A stretch of 34,609 nt of DNA. Source: Bacteroidales bacterium (GTDB taxonomy: Bacteria > Bacteroidota > Bacteroidia > Bacteroidales > Muribaculaceae). Each line of letters begins with the position of its first letter. Positions within the stretch are counted from its first letter, which is position 1. The position numbers and the translations under genes are program-made. Positions 14,829-22,991 of this stretch are shown piece by piece. Below the pieces are notes generated by a model, which was not told the DNA's origin, did not search any database, and saw nothing but the letters and a program-made list of their open reading frames with translations. Location of the stretch: NCBI GenBank assembly GCA_004557565.1, contig SFGS01000045.1, forward strand, positions 1 to 34,609. The letters are read 5' to 3'.

Positions 14829-16920
14829 TCTCACCCACTACGATATTAAATACCTTACGGGAGTTGGGCCAAAAAGAGCCGAAATTCTTGCGAAGGAACT
14901 CGACATCAAGAGTTTCCACGACATGCTCTACAATTTTCCGTTCCGATATATCGACCGCAGCACCATTCATCACATCTGCGACCTGAGGGGTGCCGACATT
15001 CCCAGCGTGCAGCTGAAGGGGCGATTCGTCACTTTCAACACGCAAGGCGAAGGCGCGCGCCGCAGGCTTATCGGCTTGTTTAGCGACGGCACCGGCACGA
15101 TGGAATGTGTGTGGTTCAACAGGGTGAAATCCATTCAGCAAACCTATCAAACCGGCGTGGAGTATATCGTGTTTGGAAAACCCACGCTGTTTAATCGCAC
15201 CTACAGCATCGTTCACCCCGAAGTGGATGCTTATCAGCAAAGCCAAGCACCAAAGGGCATGGTGGGCGTTTACAACCTCACGGAAAAACTCCGCAACCAC
15301 GGTTTCTCGTCGCGCCTCTTTCAGAAGTTGGAGAAAAACCTGCTTGAGAGCGATGCCGTGAAAAATATTCACGACCCTCTGCCGCAGAGCATTTTGCGCC
15401 AAAGAAGGTTGCTCCCCATCTACGAGGCGGTGCACAACCTGCATTTGCCGTCGAGCATCGACATGCTGCAAAAGGCACAGTACAGAATGAAATACGAGGA
15501 ACTCTTTTTCCTCGAACTCCACATATTAAAGAATATCAAGGGACTGACGAAGAAGTTGCCCGGACACGTTTTCTCGCGTGTGGGCGAATATTTCAACACT
15601 TTCTACAGCCACCACCTGCAATTTCCGCTCACTGGCGCGCAAAAGCGTGTGATTCGGGAAATCCGTACCGACATGGGCAGCGGACGGCAAATGAACCGTC
15701 TGCTTCAGGGCGACGTGGGCAGCGGCAAGACTATCGTGGCATTTTTCACCGCCCTCATTGCCCTCGACAATGGCTACCAGGCGTGCATCATGGCACCCAC
15801 CGAAATCCTTGCCACCCAGCACTTCGAGGCTATCAGCGAAATGGCGCAGAAAATTGGTGTGAAGGTGGGATTGCTCACAGGCAGCACTCGCAAACGCCAA
15901 CGCGAGGAAATTCACGCCGGCTTGCTCGACGGTTCGCTCCAGTTGCTCATCGGCACCCATGCCCTGCTTGAAGACACGGTGCAATACAAGCAACTCGGTC
16001 TGGCTATCATCGACGAGCAACACCGCTTCGGTGTGGCGCAGCGCGCACGCCTGTGGCGAAAAAACACCACCCCACCCCATGTGCTGGTGATGACCGCCAC
16101 GCCCATTCCACGCACGCTGTCGATGACGGTGTATGGCGACCTCGATGTGTCGGTGATCGACGAGCTGCCTCCAGGCCGTAAACCTGTGGGCACCTACCTC
16201 AGATTCGAGGACCAGCACGAAGCCACCTACCGCTTCATCGGGCAGGAACTGGCGAAGGGCCGACAGGCCTACATCGTATATCCGCTCATTGAGGAAAACG
16301 AAAAACTCGACCTTAAAGCCCTTGAGGAGGGTTTTGAGATTGTGAAGGAGAAATTCCCCAGTTACACCGTGAGCATGGTGCACGGCAAGATGCGCCCTGC
16401 CGAGAAAGACTATCAGATGCAACTTTTCGCCTCCAATCAGGCGCAAATTCTGGTTGCCACCACTGTGATTGAGGTGGGCGTGAATGTGCCTAACGCCAGC
16501 GTGATGATTATTGAGAATGCCGAACGATTCGGACTTTCGCAACTCCACCAACTCCGTGGGCGCGTGGGGCGTGGAGCCGACCAAAGTTACTGCATTCTGA
16601 TGTCGAAGCACAAACTCACAAAAGAAACTCGCCACCGACTTGAGGTGATGACCAACACCAACGACGGTTTTGTGGTGGCGGAAGAGGATATGAAGCTCCG
16701 TGGTCCTGGCGACATGGAGGGCACGCAGCAGAGCGGCATCGCCTTTAATCTGAAGGTGGCAAACCTTGTGACCGACGGCCCTATCATCGAGCAAGCGCGC
16801 GAAGATGCCATCGCCGTGCTCGCCGCCGATCCCAACCTCGCTTCGCCCGAAGGCAAAATGCTCAACACCCACATGCAACTCCTGTTCAGCCACAAAGTGA
16901 ACTGGGGCCTCATCAGTTGA
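14821..16920 (+). CDS. recG: ATP-dependent DNA helicase RecG
   Basis: A 699-residue superfamily 2 helicase that reverses stalled forks and migrates Holliday junctions. The N-terminal wedge/OB region (YLTGVGPKRAEILAKEL at the start) is followed by the helicase core. Walker A is G297-DVGSGK-T304 and the DEAD-box equivalent is D398-E-Q-H401. TATPIPRTL and QLRGRVGRG correspond to motifs III and VI. Length is normal. Its ATG lies within the end of ispD (ATGA overlap region). No terminator is visible within 200 bases after its stop, and 16921-17180 holds no gene. Confidence 0.97.
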   Translation: MNNLTHYDIKYLTGVGPKRAEILAKELDIKSFHDMLYNFPFRYIDRSTIHHICDLRGADIPSVQLKGRFVTFNTQGEGARRRLIGLFSDGTGTMECVWFNRVKSIQQTYQTGVEYIVFGKPTLFNRTYSIVHPEVDAYQQSQAPKGMVGVYNLTEKLRNHGFSSRLFQKLEKNLLESDAVKNIHDPLPQSILRQRRLLPIYEAVHNLHLPSSIDMLQKAQYRMKYEELFFLELHILKNIKGLTKKLPGHVFSRVGEYFNTFYSHHLQFPLTGAQKRVIREIRTDMGSGRQMNRLLQGDVGSGKTIVAFFTALIALDNGYQACIMAPTEILATQHFEAISEMAQKIGVKVGLLTGSTRKRQREEIHAGLLDGSLQLLIGTHALLEDTVQYKQLGLAIIDEQHRFGVAQRARLWRKNTTPPHVLVMTATPIPRTLSMTVYGDLDVSVIDELPPGRKPVGTYLRFEDQHEATYRFIGQELAKGRQAYIVYPLIEENEKLDLKALEEGFEIVKEKFPSYTVSMVHGKMRPAEKDYQMQLFASNQAQILVATTVIEVGVNVPNASVMIIENAERFGLSQLHQLRGRVGRGADQSYCILMSKHKLTKETRHRLEVMTNTNDGFVVAEEDMKLRGPGDMEGTQQSGIAFNLKVANLVTDGPIIEQAREDAIAVLAADPNLASPEGKMLNTHMQLLFSHKVNWGLIS

Positions 16921-17181
16921 CGCGCCACATTATATAATATCGAGGAGGAAAAGGCATTAATCGTTGCGATTTCACCAAAATGCAAAATGCGATATGCCAA
17001 CCAATTACGAGGATAAAAATTGCACACATCACGAAATTTGTGCCAATTTTTAGGTATTTTAAGAAACATCGTGATTTTTCAACATTTTTAGACAAAGCAC
17101 GGTAAATTACTGAAAATTGGCGATTTAAATAAAATCTAACACATTTTAATACATATTTTTACATATTTTAAGCGCTTAATT

Positions 17182-17213
17182 TTTGTCTTTGCGAGATTAT
17201 AAGGGTAATTTTG
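17182..17213 (+). promoter_or_regulatory. Promoter of the M23 peptidase gene
   Basis: TTTG at 17182-17185, a 20-base spacer and TAATTTTG at 17206-17213. This is a full match to the Bacteroidetes pattern. It predicts a leader of almost 190 bases before the start codon at 17408. Confidence 0.75.
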
Positions 17214-17219
17214 GCGTTG

Positions 17220-17407
17220 GAAAATCGGACAGAGATGAAAATCATGTCTGCCTTTGGAGTTTTTTATTTCCTGCGTTTTGAATTTCTTCACTTCAGGAAA
17301 TGCTTATTTTGTTAATAAGTTCTGCTCCATACTTTTATTAATTTGGTGAACGCCCATTTAGTGAAAGAGGCTTACCTTTCCCGGGGTTCTCCACAAAACT
17401 GAAACAG
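17220..17407 (+). promoter_or_regulatory. Long structured 5' leader of the M23 peptidase gene
   Basis: Two hairpins are evident. CAGAGATGA/TCATGTCTG at 17230-17250 has one internal mismatch. ATTTCCTG/CAGGAAAT lies at 17266-17301. A G/C-rich patch (TTTCCCGGGGTTCTCC) lies at about 17377-17392, close to the start codon, in otherwise A/T-rich DNA. No known riboswitch consensus was recognised. Confidence 0.45.
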
Positions 17408-18166
17408 ATGAAGTTTAGCAAACTCTCAAAATTATTCCTTCTCACAATTATCACAGCCGGTCTGTCATTTAGTGCCGACGCGCAGAGTTTAAGTTCAGTA
17501 TCGAGCTATCGCAAAGCACATGCCGATAAACTTGCCCGCCAATCAAAAATCAACGAGCGAATCCACCTCGAAGAAAATCAGAAATATGCCAAAGCGCTTT
17601 GGGAAGACATTGAACCAGAGCCCGACATCTACACCGAAGGCTGGGAAAGCGGTTTGGTAAACCCTTATAAGGAAGCAAATATTCCTAACAGCAAGCGCAT
17701 CAATGTTCGCAACTATGTGATGCCTATCAAGCAAAACATGATCACATCGCCTTACGGCTACCGCGCACGCTTCAAACGCGTACACAAGGGCGTTGACCTC
17801 CGCGCAGCTATCGGCGACACCGTTTACGCAGCATTCAGCGGCAGAATTCGCCTCACCAAGTATGAGCGCAGCGGTTACGGCTTCTATGTGATTGTGCGCC
17901 ACGAAAACAGCCTTGAAACCGTATATGGTCACCTTTCACGCTTCCTCGTGAAGCCTGACCAATATGTGAAAGCAGGTCAGCCTATCGCCCTCGCCGGCAA
18001 CACCGGTCGAAGCACAGGCCCGCACCTCCACTTCGAAACCCGCTTCATGGGCTACGCCATAAATCCAGAGGCTATCTTCGACTTCCGCAACAGGTGCACA
18101 CACACCGACACCTACCTCTTCACAAAGAGCACCTACCAAGAAGCCCGCAACTACAGCAACAAATAA
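17408..18166 (+). CDS. M23 family metallopeptidase (LytM/peptidoglycan endopeptidase)
   Basis: A 252-residue exported protein. A signal peptide covers residues 1-25 (ending SADAQ). The zinc peptidase domain (about 105-230) shows H126-KGV-D130, YGHLS near 173-177 and H206-L-H208-FE, the complete M23 metal and catalytic set. Such enzymes cut peptide cross-links in peptidoglycan, or activate amidases when degenerate. All residues are present here, so activity is expected. It acts in the periplasm in cell-wall growth or division. It is monocistronic, with a strong promoter, a long leader and a terminator at 18197. Confidence 0.92.
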   Translation: MKFSKLSKLFLLTIITAGLSFSADAQSLSSVSSYRKAHADKLARQSKINERIHLEENQKYAKALWEDIEPEPDIYTEGWESGLVNPYKEANIPNSKRINVRNYVMPIKQNMITSPYGYRARFKRVHKGVDLRAAIGDTVYAAFSGRIRLTKYERSGYGFYVIVRHENSLETVYGHLSRFLVKPDQYVKAGQPIALAGNTGRSTGPHLHFETRFMGYAINPEAIFDFRNRCTHTDTYLFTKSTYQEARNYSNK

Positions 18167-18196
18167 CCCCCACCCCATCGGGTAAAAAAATAACAC

Positions 18197-18229
18197 AAGC
18201 ACTGAGCCCCACCGCCCAGTGCTTTTTTT
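18197..18229 (+). terminator. Rho-independent terminator of the M23 peptidase gene
   Basis: AAGCACTG pairs with CAGTGCTT around a C-rich loop, followed by seven T residues. It lies 30 bases after the stop codon. Confidence 0.9.
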
Positions 18230-18241
18230 CATCCCAAAAAT

Positions 18242-18350
18242 GTCTACGAGTCAACAGGTCAACGAGTCAACAAGTTGGGCCCGATACGTCTGATAAGTCC
18301 GATAAGTCCGATAGGTCCGAAAACAGAACACCGATTAAATCCATTAAAAC
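18242..18350. repeat. Composite minisatellite: 8-bp TCAACAAG array joined to 9-bp GTCCGATAA array
   Basis: Variants of TCAACAGG/TCAACGAG/TCAACAAG at about 18250-18275 are followed by four copies of the (A/G)GTCCGATA unit at about 18285-18320. A conserved tail AACACCGATTAAATCCATTAAAA comes next, written here in its 5' part only as AACACCGATTAAATCC. The same three-part order recurs at 21008-21135. Confidence 0.8.
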
Positions 18351-18387
18351 CCAATTAACACCCACCCATTATAAATAGACAAAAAAG

Positions 18388-18728
18388 CGAATCATAACGT
18401 AGGGACATGCCTTCGGCATGTTTCAATGCAATCAGCAAATTGTTTCAACGCAATTGAAACATGCCTTCGGCGAAAGCACTGAAAAAGTCGAAAAGAGGGT
18501 TTTTAGAGCCGTTGGAAACGGCTACAAGCCTCCACAAAATCTTTACTACATTCACTATATTTTTTCAGTGCTTTCGATACTTTGCATCCGCGACAAATTG
18601 CTAATATTCAATATGGTATAACAATTATGGGGCGGACGTGAAGTATCACGTCCCTACCGGATTGTGTTTTTCGCCGAAGGCGAGCGGTTTTTATCCTTTT
18701 GGCGATGCCACCGACCTCGTAAGAGGGC
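18388..18728. repeat. Compound foldback element, partly a copy of the 102-400 element
   Basis: At about 18396-18420 GTAGGGACATGCCTTCGGCATG forms a CTTCG-loop hairpin (stem ACATGCC/GGCATGT). GAAAGCACTGAAAAA at 18472-18486 pairs perfectly with 18561-18575. From 18600 to 18728 the sequence repeats the right half of the 102-400 element (GGACGTGAAGTATCACGTCC, then AAGGCGAGCGGTTTTTATCC). The first hairpin block recurs inverted at 23391-23432. No gene is present between 18167 and 18814; the short open frame at 18418-18621 lies entirely in repeat DNA. Confidence 0.75.
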
Positions 18729-18814
18729 AAAAACCGATACTTTAAGAAAATGGACTGTAAAAAAACAAAAAGCCCAAGCTCCTTTTTTAATTGGAACCTG
18801 GACAGCTTTTTAGA

Positions 18815-19291
18815 TTAGAGTTGATTCAACATCTTTTCTGAAGGGTTCAGTGCCACAACCACTCCGTAGGGGTCGATGAGCAATGAAGTAAATCCTTCGT
18901 TTTGTTCCCACGCTTTCATCAACTTGGCACCAGCCTCGTTGCGTGCGTAGAATTGTGAGTTTGTGTTCAAACCGTCGAGCTTGCAAATCTCATTCCATAA
19001 TGGCTGACTTTCGTCGAAATTCAGAGCCACATGCTCAAGGTTTTCATTGCTGCTGGCAGCGCGGTCGTGCATCATGTTTGCAATTCGCGAATCGGCATCA
19101 GCCGACGACCAGAAGGTCACTACCACATACTTGCCTCTTAACGATTGGAGCTGTAACGAATGTGTTTCGTTGCTCACCTCGAAGTTTGGAGCCTGCTCGC
19201 CCACTTCCACACCATAATAGTTACCACTACCGGCAGAAGCCAAGATGAATAACAGCACAACACCCACAAATCGAATAAGTGTTTTCTTCAT
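18815..19291 (-). CDS. Thioredoxin-fold (TlpA/AhpC-TSA-like) exported protein lacking CxxC
   Basis: A 158-residue protein with an N-terminal signal or anchor (residues 1-20). GEQAPNFEV, LQSLRGKYVVVTFW and SLLIDPYGVVVALNPS match the redoxin fold of periplasmic TlpA-like proteins. The redox-active site, normally W-C-x-x-C, reads WSSADADSR here, and no cysteine is present at the helix start. It therefore cannot catalyse thiol exchange in the usual way and may be a structural, binding or chaperone variant. The only cysteine seen is in EICKLDG. The gene stands alone, with a strong promoter and a structured leader of about 150 bases. Confidence 0.75.
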   Translation of the reverse strand: MKKTLIRFVGVVLLFILASAGSGNYYGVEVGEQAPNFEVSNETHSLQLQSLRGKYVVVTFWSSADADSRIANMMHDRAASSNENLEHVALNFDESQPLWNEICKLDGLNTNSQFYARNEAGAKLMKAWEQNEGFTSLLIDPYGVVVALNPSEKMLNQL

Positions 19292-19445
19292 AAATCAATA
19301 TTTTCATTCCACAAAAAGGTCGGTTCTAAAACGTCGCGCTTCGGAACGGCCTTCGCCGAGTTTCGGCATCACCGCCACCGCTGTGGCCAGTGGGTAAAAT
19401 GCGGCTAAAGATTGCTAACTAATGATGCCGCATATCAGTTTTACT
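19292..19445 (-). promoter_or_regulatory. Structured leader with mutually exclusive stems
   Basis: In the predicted leader RNA (minus strand), GCCGCAT (plus 19427-19433) can pair with ATGCGGC (19399-19405). Alternatively TGATGCCG (19423-19430) can pair with CGGCATCA (19364-19371). The two stems share bases 19427-19430 and cannot coexist. Additional hairpins are GCCAC/GTGGC at 19374-19387 and GCCGA/TCGGC at 19355-19367, plus ATCAGT/ACTGAT at the 5' end (19434-19448). This is the architecture of a switch or attenuator. It did not match a riboswitch class I could name. Confidence 0.55.
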
Positions 19446-19449
19446 GATG

Positions 19450-19481
19450 CAAAATTACAAAAAAAGATTTACATGACCAAA
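19450..19481 (-). promoter_or_regulatory. Promoter of the thioredoxin-like gene
   Basis: On the minus strand TTTG (plus 19478-19481), a 20-base spacer and TAATTTTG (plus 19450-19457). It is a full match to the phylum promoter, placing transcription start near 19443. Confidence 0.75.
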
Positions 19482-19710
19482 TCTTTTCAAGAAAACATTT
19501 TTCTAAACACCTGTATATAACCACTTTATGTAATCGGTTGCATAAACCAAAACTTTAATTGATTTTGATTTTAACTTAAAATGTTAAAATCCCACCACCA
19601 ATATGCCAGAGCAAAGATTTCGGCTGCGGAAACTCTGGGAGCCCACCATGGAAATTTAACATTTCGCCTCTCCAGATTTTCACCGAAAACAAAACATTAA
19701 AAATTTATTA

Positions 19711-19740
19711 TTTGGTTGTGCGAAATTATGCGTAAATTTG
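19711..19740 (+). promoter_or_regulatory. Promoter of serB
   Basis: TTTG at 19711-19714, an 18-base spacer and TAAATTTG at 19733-19740, 28 bases before the start codon at 19769. The stretch 19482-19710 between the divergent promoters contains a short CCAGAG/CTCTGG hairpin (about 19610-19645) and nothing else identifiable. Confidence 0.65.
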
Positions 19741-19768
19741 TAGGATAATCAAATCAGTATCGCAATTT

Positions 19769-20998
19769 ATGAGTAACGATAAAGACGAAATAATTCTGAT
19801 CAGCATTTCCGGCCACGACAAGCCGGGTGTGACTTCCGCCCTCACCGGCATTCTTGGAAAATTCGGCTCCACAATTCTTGATATCGGTCAAAGCGACATT
19901 CACCACCGCCTTTCGCTGGGCATTCTTTTCAAGACCACCAGCAACCTCAGCGGCGAAATCATGAAGGAACTGTTTTTCAAAGCCACAGAAATGGGTGTGA
20001 GCATCAACTACACCCCTATCGCTATCGACGATTACCAGGAATGGGTGGGCTTGCAAGGCAAAAACCGCTATATCATCACCATTCTCGGCAGGGAAATCAC
20101 TGCGGAGCAAATTTCAGCCATCAGTGGCATTGTGGCTCAGCAGGGGCTGAACATCGACGACATCAAGCGTCTCACGGGCCGTATTCCCATCACCAACGAC
20201 GGCAAAACTCCACAACGCTCCTGTATCGAATTTTCGGTGCGTGGCAATCCTATCGACAAGGAGGCGATGCAGACCGAATTCATGCGCATCAGCAATGAGT
20301 TGGGCTTCGACGTGTCGCTCCAGGAGGACAACATGTACCGCCGCTGCCGCCGCCTCATCTGCTTCGATATGGACTCTACGCTTATCCAAACCGAGTGCAT
20401 CGACGAGTTGGCAATCCGTGCCGGTGTGGGCGACAAGGTGAAAGCCATCACCGCAAGCGCAATGCGTGGCGAAATCGACTTTAAGGAGAGCTTCACCCAG
20501 CGTGTGGCGCTGCTGAAGGGGCTTGACGTGAGCGTGATGAAGGAAATTGCCGACCATTTGCCCATCACGGAGGGCGTCGACCGACTGATGCGTGTGCTGA
20601 AGCGCACTGGCTACAAAATCGCCATTCTTTCGGGCGGATTCACCTATTTCGGCAATGTGCTGAAAAACAAATATGGCATCGACTATGTGTATGCCAACGA
20701 ACTTGAAATTGACGACAACGGCAAACTCACCGGCCGCTATTTGGGCGAAATCGTCGACGGTCGCCGCAAGGCTGAACTGTTGAGCCTACTTGCGCAGGTT
20801 GAGAACGTGAATATCGCGCAAACTATCGCTGTGGGCGATGGTGCCAACGACCTGCCAATGCTCAAAACGGCTGGTTTGGGCATCGCATTCCGCGCCAAGC
20901 CAAAGGTGAAGGAAACAGCCCAACAAAGCATCTCCACCATCGGCATCGACGGCGTGCTCTACTTCCTCGGTTTCAAAGACTCCTTCATGTCGGAATAA
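19769..20998 (+). CDS. serB: Phosphoserine phosphatase with N-terminal ACT domains (SerB)
   Basis: A 409-residue enzyme releasing serine from phosphoserine, the last step of serine synthesis. Residues 1-85 form an ACT domain (ISISGHDKPGVTSALTGIL), and a second ACT-like segment spans about 98-185 (YIITILGREI). The HAD catalytic domain follows with D200-MD202-STLIQTE, S288-GG, and GDGANDLPM containing D357 and D361. The ACT module suggests allosteric control by serine or another amino acid, as known for related long SerB forms. It has its own promoter and shares a bidirectional terminator with rmuC. Confidence 0.95.
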   Translation: MSNDKDEIILISISGHDKPGVTSALTGILGKFGSTILDIGQSDIHHRLSLGILFKTTSNLSGEIMKELFFKATEMGVSINYTPIAIDDYQEWVGLQGKNRYIITILGREITAEQISAISGIVAQQGLNIDDIKRLTGRIPITNDGKTPQRSCIEFSVRGNPIDKEAMQTEFMRISNELGFDVSLQEDNMYRRCRRLICFDMDSTLIQTECIDELAIRAGVGDKVKAITASAMRGEIDFKESFTQRVALLKGLDVSVMKEIADHLPITEGVDRLMRVLKRTGYKIAILSGGFTYFGNVLKNKYGIDYVYANELEIDDNGKLTGRYLGEIVDGRRKAELLSLLAQVENVNIAQTIAVGDGANDLPMLKTAGLGIAFRAKPKVKETAQQSISTIGIDGVLYFLGFKDSFMSE

Positions 20999-21007
20999 CC
21001 ACATCGC

Positions 21008-21108
21008 AAGCCAACAGGTCTACAAGTCAACGAGCCAACAAGTCAACAGGTCAACAAGTTTTGGCGTCCGATAAGTCCGATAGGTCCGATAGGTCCGATA
21101 AGTCCGAT
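21008..21108. repeat. Composite minisatellite, second copy of the 18242-18350 type
   Basis: Five or more variants of TCAACAAG/TCAACAGG (about 21018-21058) are followed by five copies of GTCCGATAA/GTCCGATAG (21067-21110). The array leads into the AACACCGATTTAATCC tail that here forms the left arm of a terminator. Confidence 0.85.
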
Positions 21109-21109
21109 A

Positions 21110-21206
21110 AAAAAACACCGATTTAATCCATTAAAATCCATTTACACCAATTATATATATTGTTAGGTGTAAATCGGGTAAAATAGGATTAAATCGGTGT
21201 TTTTTC
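21110..21206. terminator. Long bidirectional terminator hairpin between serB and rmuC
   Basis: AAAACACCGATTTAATCC (from 21112) pairs with GGATTAAATCGGTGTT (to 21202). An inner stem TTTACACC/GGTGTAAA (21141-21173) sits within it. A-runs precede and T-runs follow, so it works for serB on plus and rmuC on minus. The outer arm is the tail unit of the neighbouring minisatellite family. Confidence 0.85.
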
Positions 21207-21234
21207 TCGTTCGTATTGGCAATGTATGAGTGCG

Positions 21235-22380
21235 CTATTCGGGGAGGAGTTTGGTGGCTTTTGCGCCGAGGTCTTTGATTTTATTTGCTCTGCCAATGAG
21301 GTTGCCTTTGCCTTCCGACAGTTTTTTCAATGCTTCGGCGTGGGCTTTTTGGGCACCGTCGATGGCTTTGCCCACCTGCTCCATGTCGGCGAGGAAGCCC
21401 ACAAGTTTATCGTACATCTTGCCTGCCTCATCGGCGATGGCGATGGCGTTTTTCGACTGACGGTCGCGCGCCCACAGTTGGCTAATGAGTTTCACCACCG
21501 AAATCAGATGCGTGGGGCTCACCATCACCACTTGGCGCTTGTAGGCATATTCCCACAGCGACGCATCGCCACTCATGGCAAGCATATAGGCTGGCTCGTT
21601 GGGCACAAACATCATCACAAAATCGGCAGAATCCTTGATGGATTGGTATTTTTTGTTTGCCAACTCATCCACATGCTTGCGCACACTTGCCAAATGGCGG
21701 CGGAGCGCTTCGGCACGCGATGCCTCGTCGGCGGCGTTCACATATTCCACATAGGCGGTGAGCGAAGTCTTCGAATCTATTACCAGTCGCTTATTATCGG
21801 GCATAAAAAACACCACATCGGGGCGCAAACGCCCGCCGTCTTCGCCTTTCAGCACGCTGCCGTCGGCCTCGCGCGTCATCTGCGTTTCGTAGTTCACCCC
21901 CTCTTGCAGCCCCGACATGTCGAGAATCTGCTTCAGCACCATTTCGCCCCAGTCGCCTTGCACCTTGCTGTCGCCACGCAAAGCGAGGGTGAGTTCCTTC
22001 GCCTCCTGCCCTATGTTGCGGTTCATGTCGGAGAGGTCCTTGATTTGCTGCTTCAGTGCGGCGGCGTAGCTCACCTGCTCGGTCTTGTAGCCGTCGATGG
22101 TGCGCTTCAGGCTTTCCAGGTTCTCACGCAGCGGTTTCACAATCTCGCCCATACGCACATCGTTCTGCTCACGCATAGCACGACTCTGCTCCGAGAGCAA
22201 CTGCTGAGCCACATCCTTAAACACCAGGCGCGAGTCGGCTTTCAGCCTGCGCTGTTCCTCGCCCAAAATTCGCACTTGCTCCTGCATTCTCGCGCCATTC
22301 TCGCGCGCACGCAAGAGCATCACCACCAGCACGCCCACGGCAGCCAGCGCCAACACTAAAATAATGATTAATCCTGTCAT
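21235..22380 (-). CDS. rmuC: DNA recombination protein RmuC
   Basis: A 381-residue protein. An N-terminal membrane anchor (MTGLIIILVLALAAVGVLV) is followed by a coiled-coil region (about 25-130), then the RmuC domain. That domain contains GDWGEMVLKQIL and the nuclease-like VVFFMPDNKRLVIDSK region. RmuC limits recombination at inverted repeats, a notable trait in a window rich in foldbacks. The start at 22380 is preferred to an in-frame ATG at 22428, because a -7 promoter box lies between them at 22417-22424. Length fits the family (about 400-450) at the short end. Confidence 0.92.
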   Translation of the reverse strand: MTGLIIILVLALAAVGVLVVMLLRARENGARMQEQVRILGEEQRRLKADSRLVFKDVAQQLLSEQSRAMREQNDVRMGEIVKPLRENLESLKRTIDGYKTEQVSYAAALKQQIKDLSDMNRNIGQEAKELTLALRGDSKVQGDWGEMVLKQILDMSGLQEGVNYETQMTREADGSVLKGEDGGRLRPDVVFFMPDNKRLVIDSKTSLTAYVEYVNAADEASRAEALRRHLASVRKHVDELANKKYQSIKDSADFVMMFVPNEPAYMLAMSGDASLWEYAYKRQVVMVSPTHLISVVKLISQLWARDRQSKNAIAIADEAGKMYDKLVGFLADMEQVGKAIDGAQKAHAEALKKLSEGKGNLIGRANKIKDLGAKATKLLPE

Positions 22381-22416
22381 GACTGTTGATTTAAATTGTG
22401 TGTTTATCTTCGTCAT

Positions 22417-22424
22417 CAAAGTTA
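22417..22424 (-). promoter_or_regulatory. -7 promoter box of rmuC
   Basis: The minus strand reads TAACTTTG, 37 bases upstream of the chosen rmuC start. No TTTG at 19-20 bases was found. Confidence 0.5.
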
Positions 22425-22526
22425 GCATTTTTCGCCCAAGTAAAAAAATAGTAATTCATAAAATTGGTAATATCGGCAAAGTTTTTTAATTTTATACCAA
22501 ATAATCAAAACTGAACGACAAACATT

Positions 22527-22976
22527 ATGGCAAAACTTCATATCTCCACCGACTGGTGGACCGCTCCAGCGGAAGCAGAAAATGGCAACCTCATTCTGGT
22601 GACAGGCCGCAGGAACATGCAAAACGTGCGCGACACGCAAAAGTACATCTACCGCTTAGAGATGACTTGGACCTACGAACCCGACACAAAGGGTATGCCC
22701 GACCTCGAAACTTCCACTCTGATGGAGAAGGTGCAAGACGCTATTGAGGATTGCTTTATGAAAGATCCCACCGCTGTGGTGACTGGCATATACACCGGCG
22801 ACGGACTGCGCAACTGGGTGTTCTACGCACGCAGTCTGCACATCTTCCAGCGCAAAATCAACGAGGTGCTCTCCACGTTCCCCGAACTGCCACTCTCGTT
22901 CCACGCCGAGGAAGACCCCGACTGGGAGGAATACGACGAAATGTGCCAAACCGAGATACAAGACGAAGAACTTTAA
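22527..22976 (+). CDS. DUF695 domain protein
   Basis: A 149-residue soluble protein without signal peptide. The opening DWWTAPAEAENG and the pattern LRNWVFYARSLHIFQRKINE fit the DUF695 family, whose biochemical role is unknown. It has an acidic C-terminus (CQTEIQDEEL). A weak promoter-like ATTG-N20-TAATTTTA lies at 22463-22494. A small membrane-protein gene follows after 15 bases, so the two are likely cotranscribed. Confidence 0.75.
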   Translation: MAKLHISTDWWTAPAEAENGNLILVTGRRNMQNVRDTQKYIYRLEMTWTYEPDTKGMPDLETSTLMEKVQDAIEDCFMKDPTAVVTGIYTGDGLRNWVFYARSLHIFQRKINEVLSTFPELPLSFHAEEDPDWEEYDEMCQTEIQDEEL

Positions 22977-22991
22977 AACTCACTATAAATT

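Noticed and set aside
15526..16893. 455-codon open frame opposite recG
   Set aside because: Fully antisense to a helicase with all motifs; His/Val-rich translation typical of a shadow frame.
19310..19440. Cobalamin or thiamine riboswitch
   Set aside because: Stem content is suggestive, but the conserved boxes of those classes are not present.
21226..22359. 377-codon plus-strand frame opposite rmuC
   Set aside because: Antisense to rmuC and lacks any recognisable domain.
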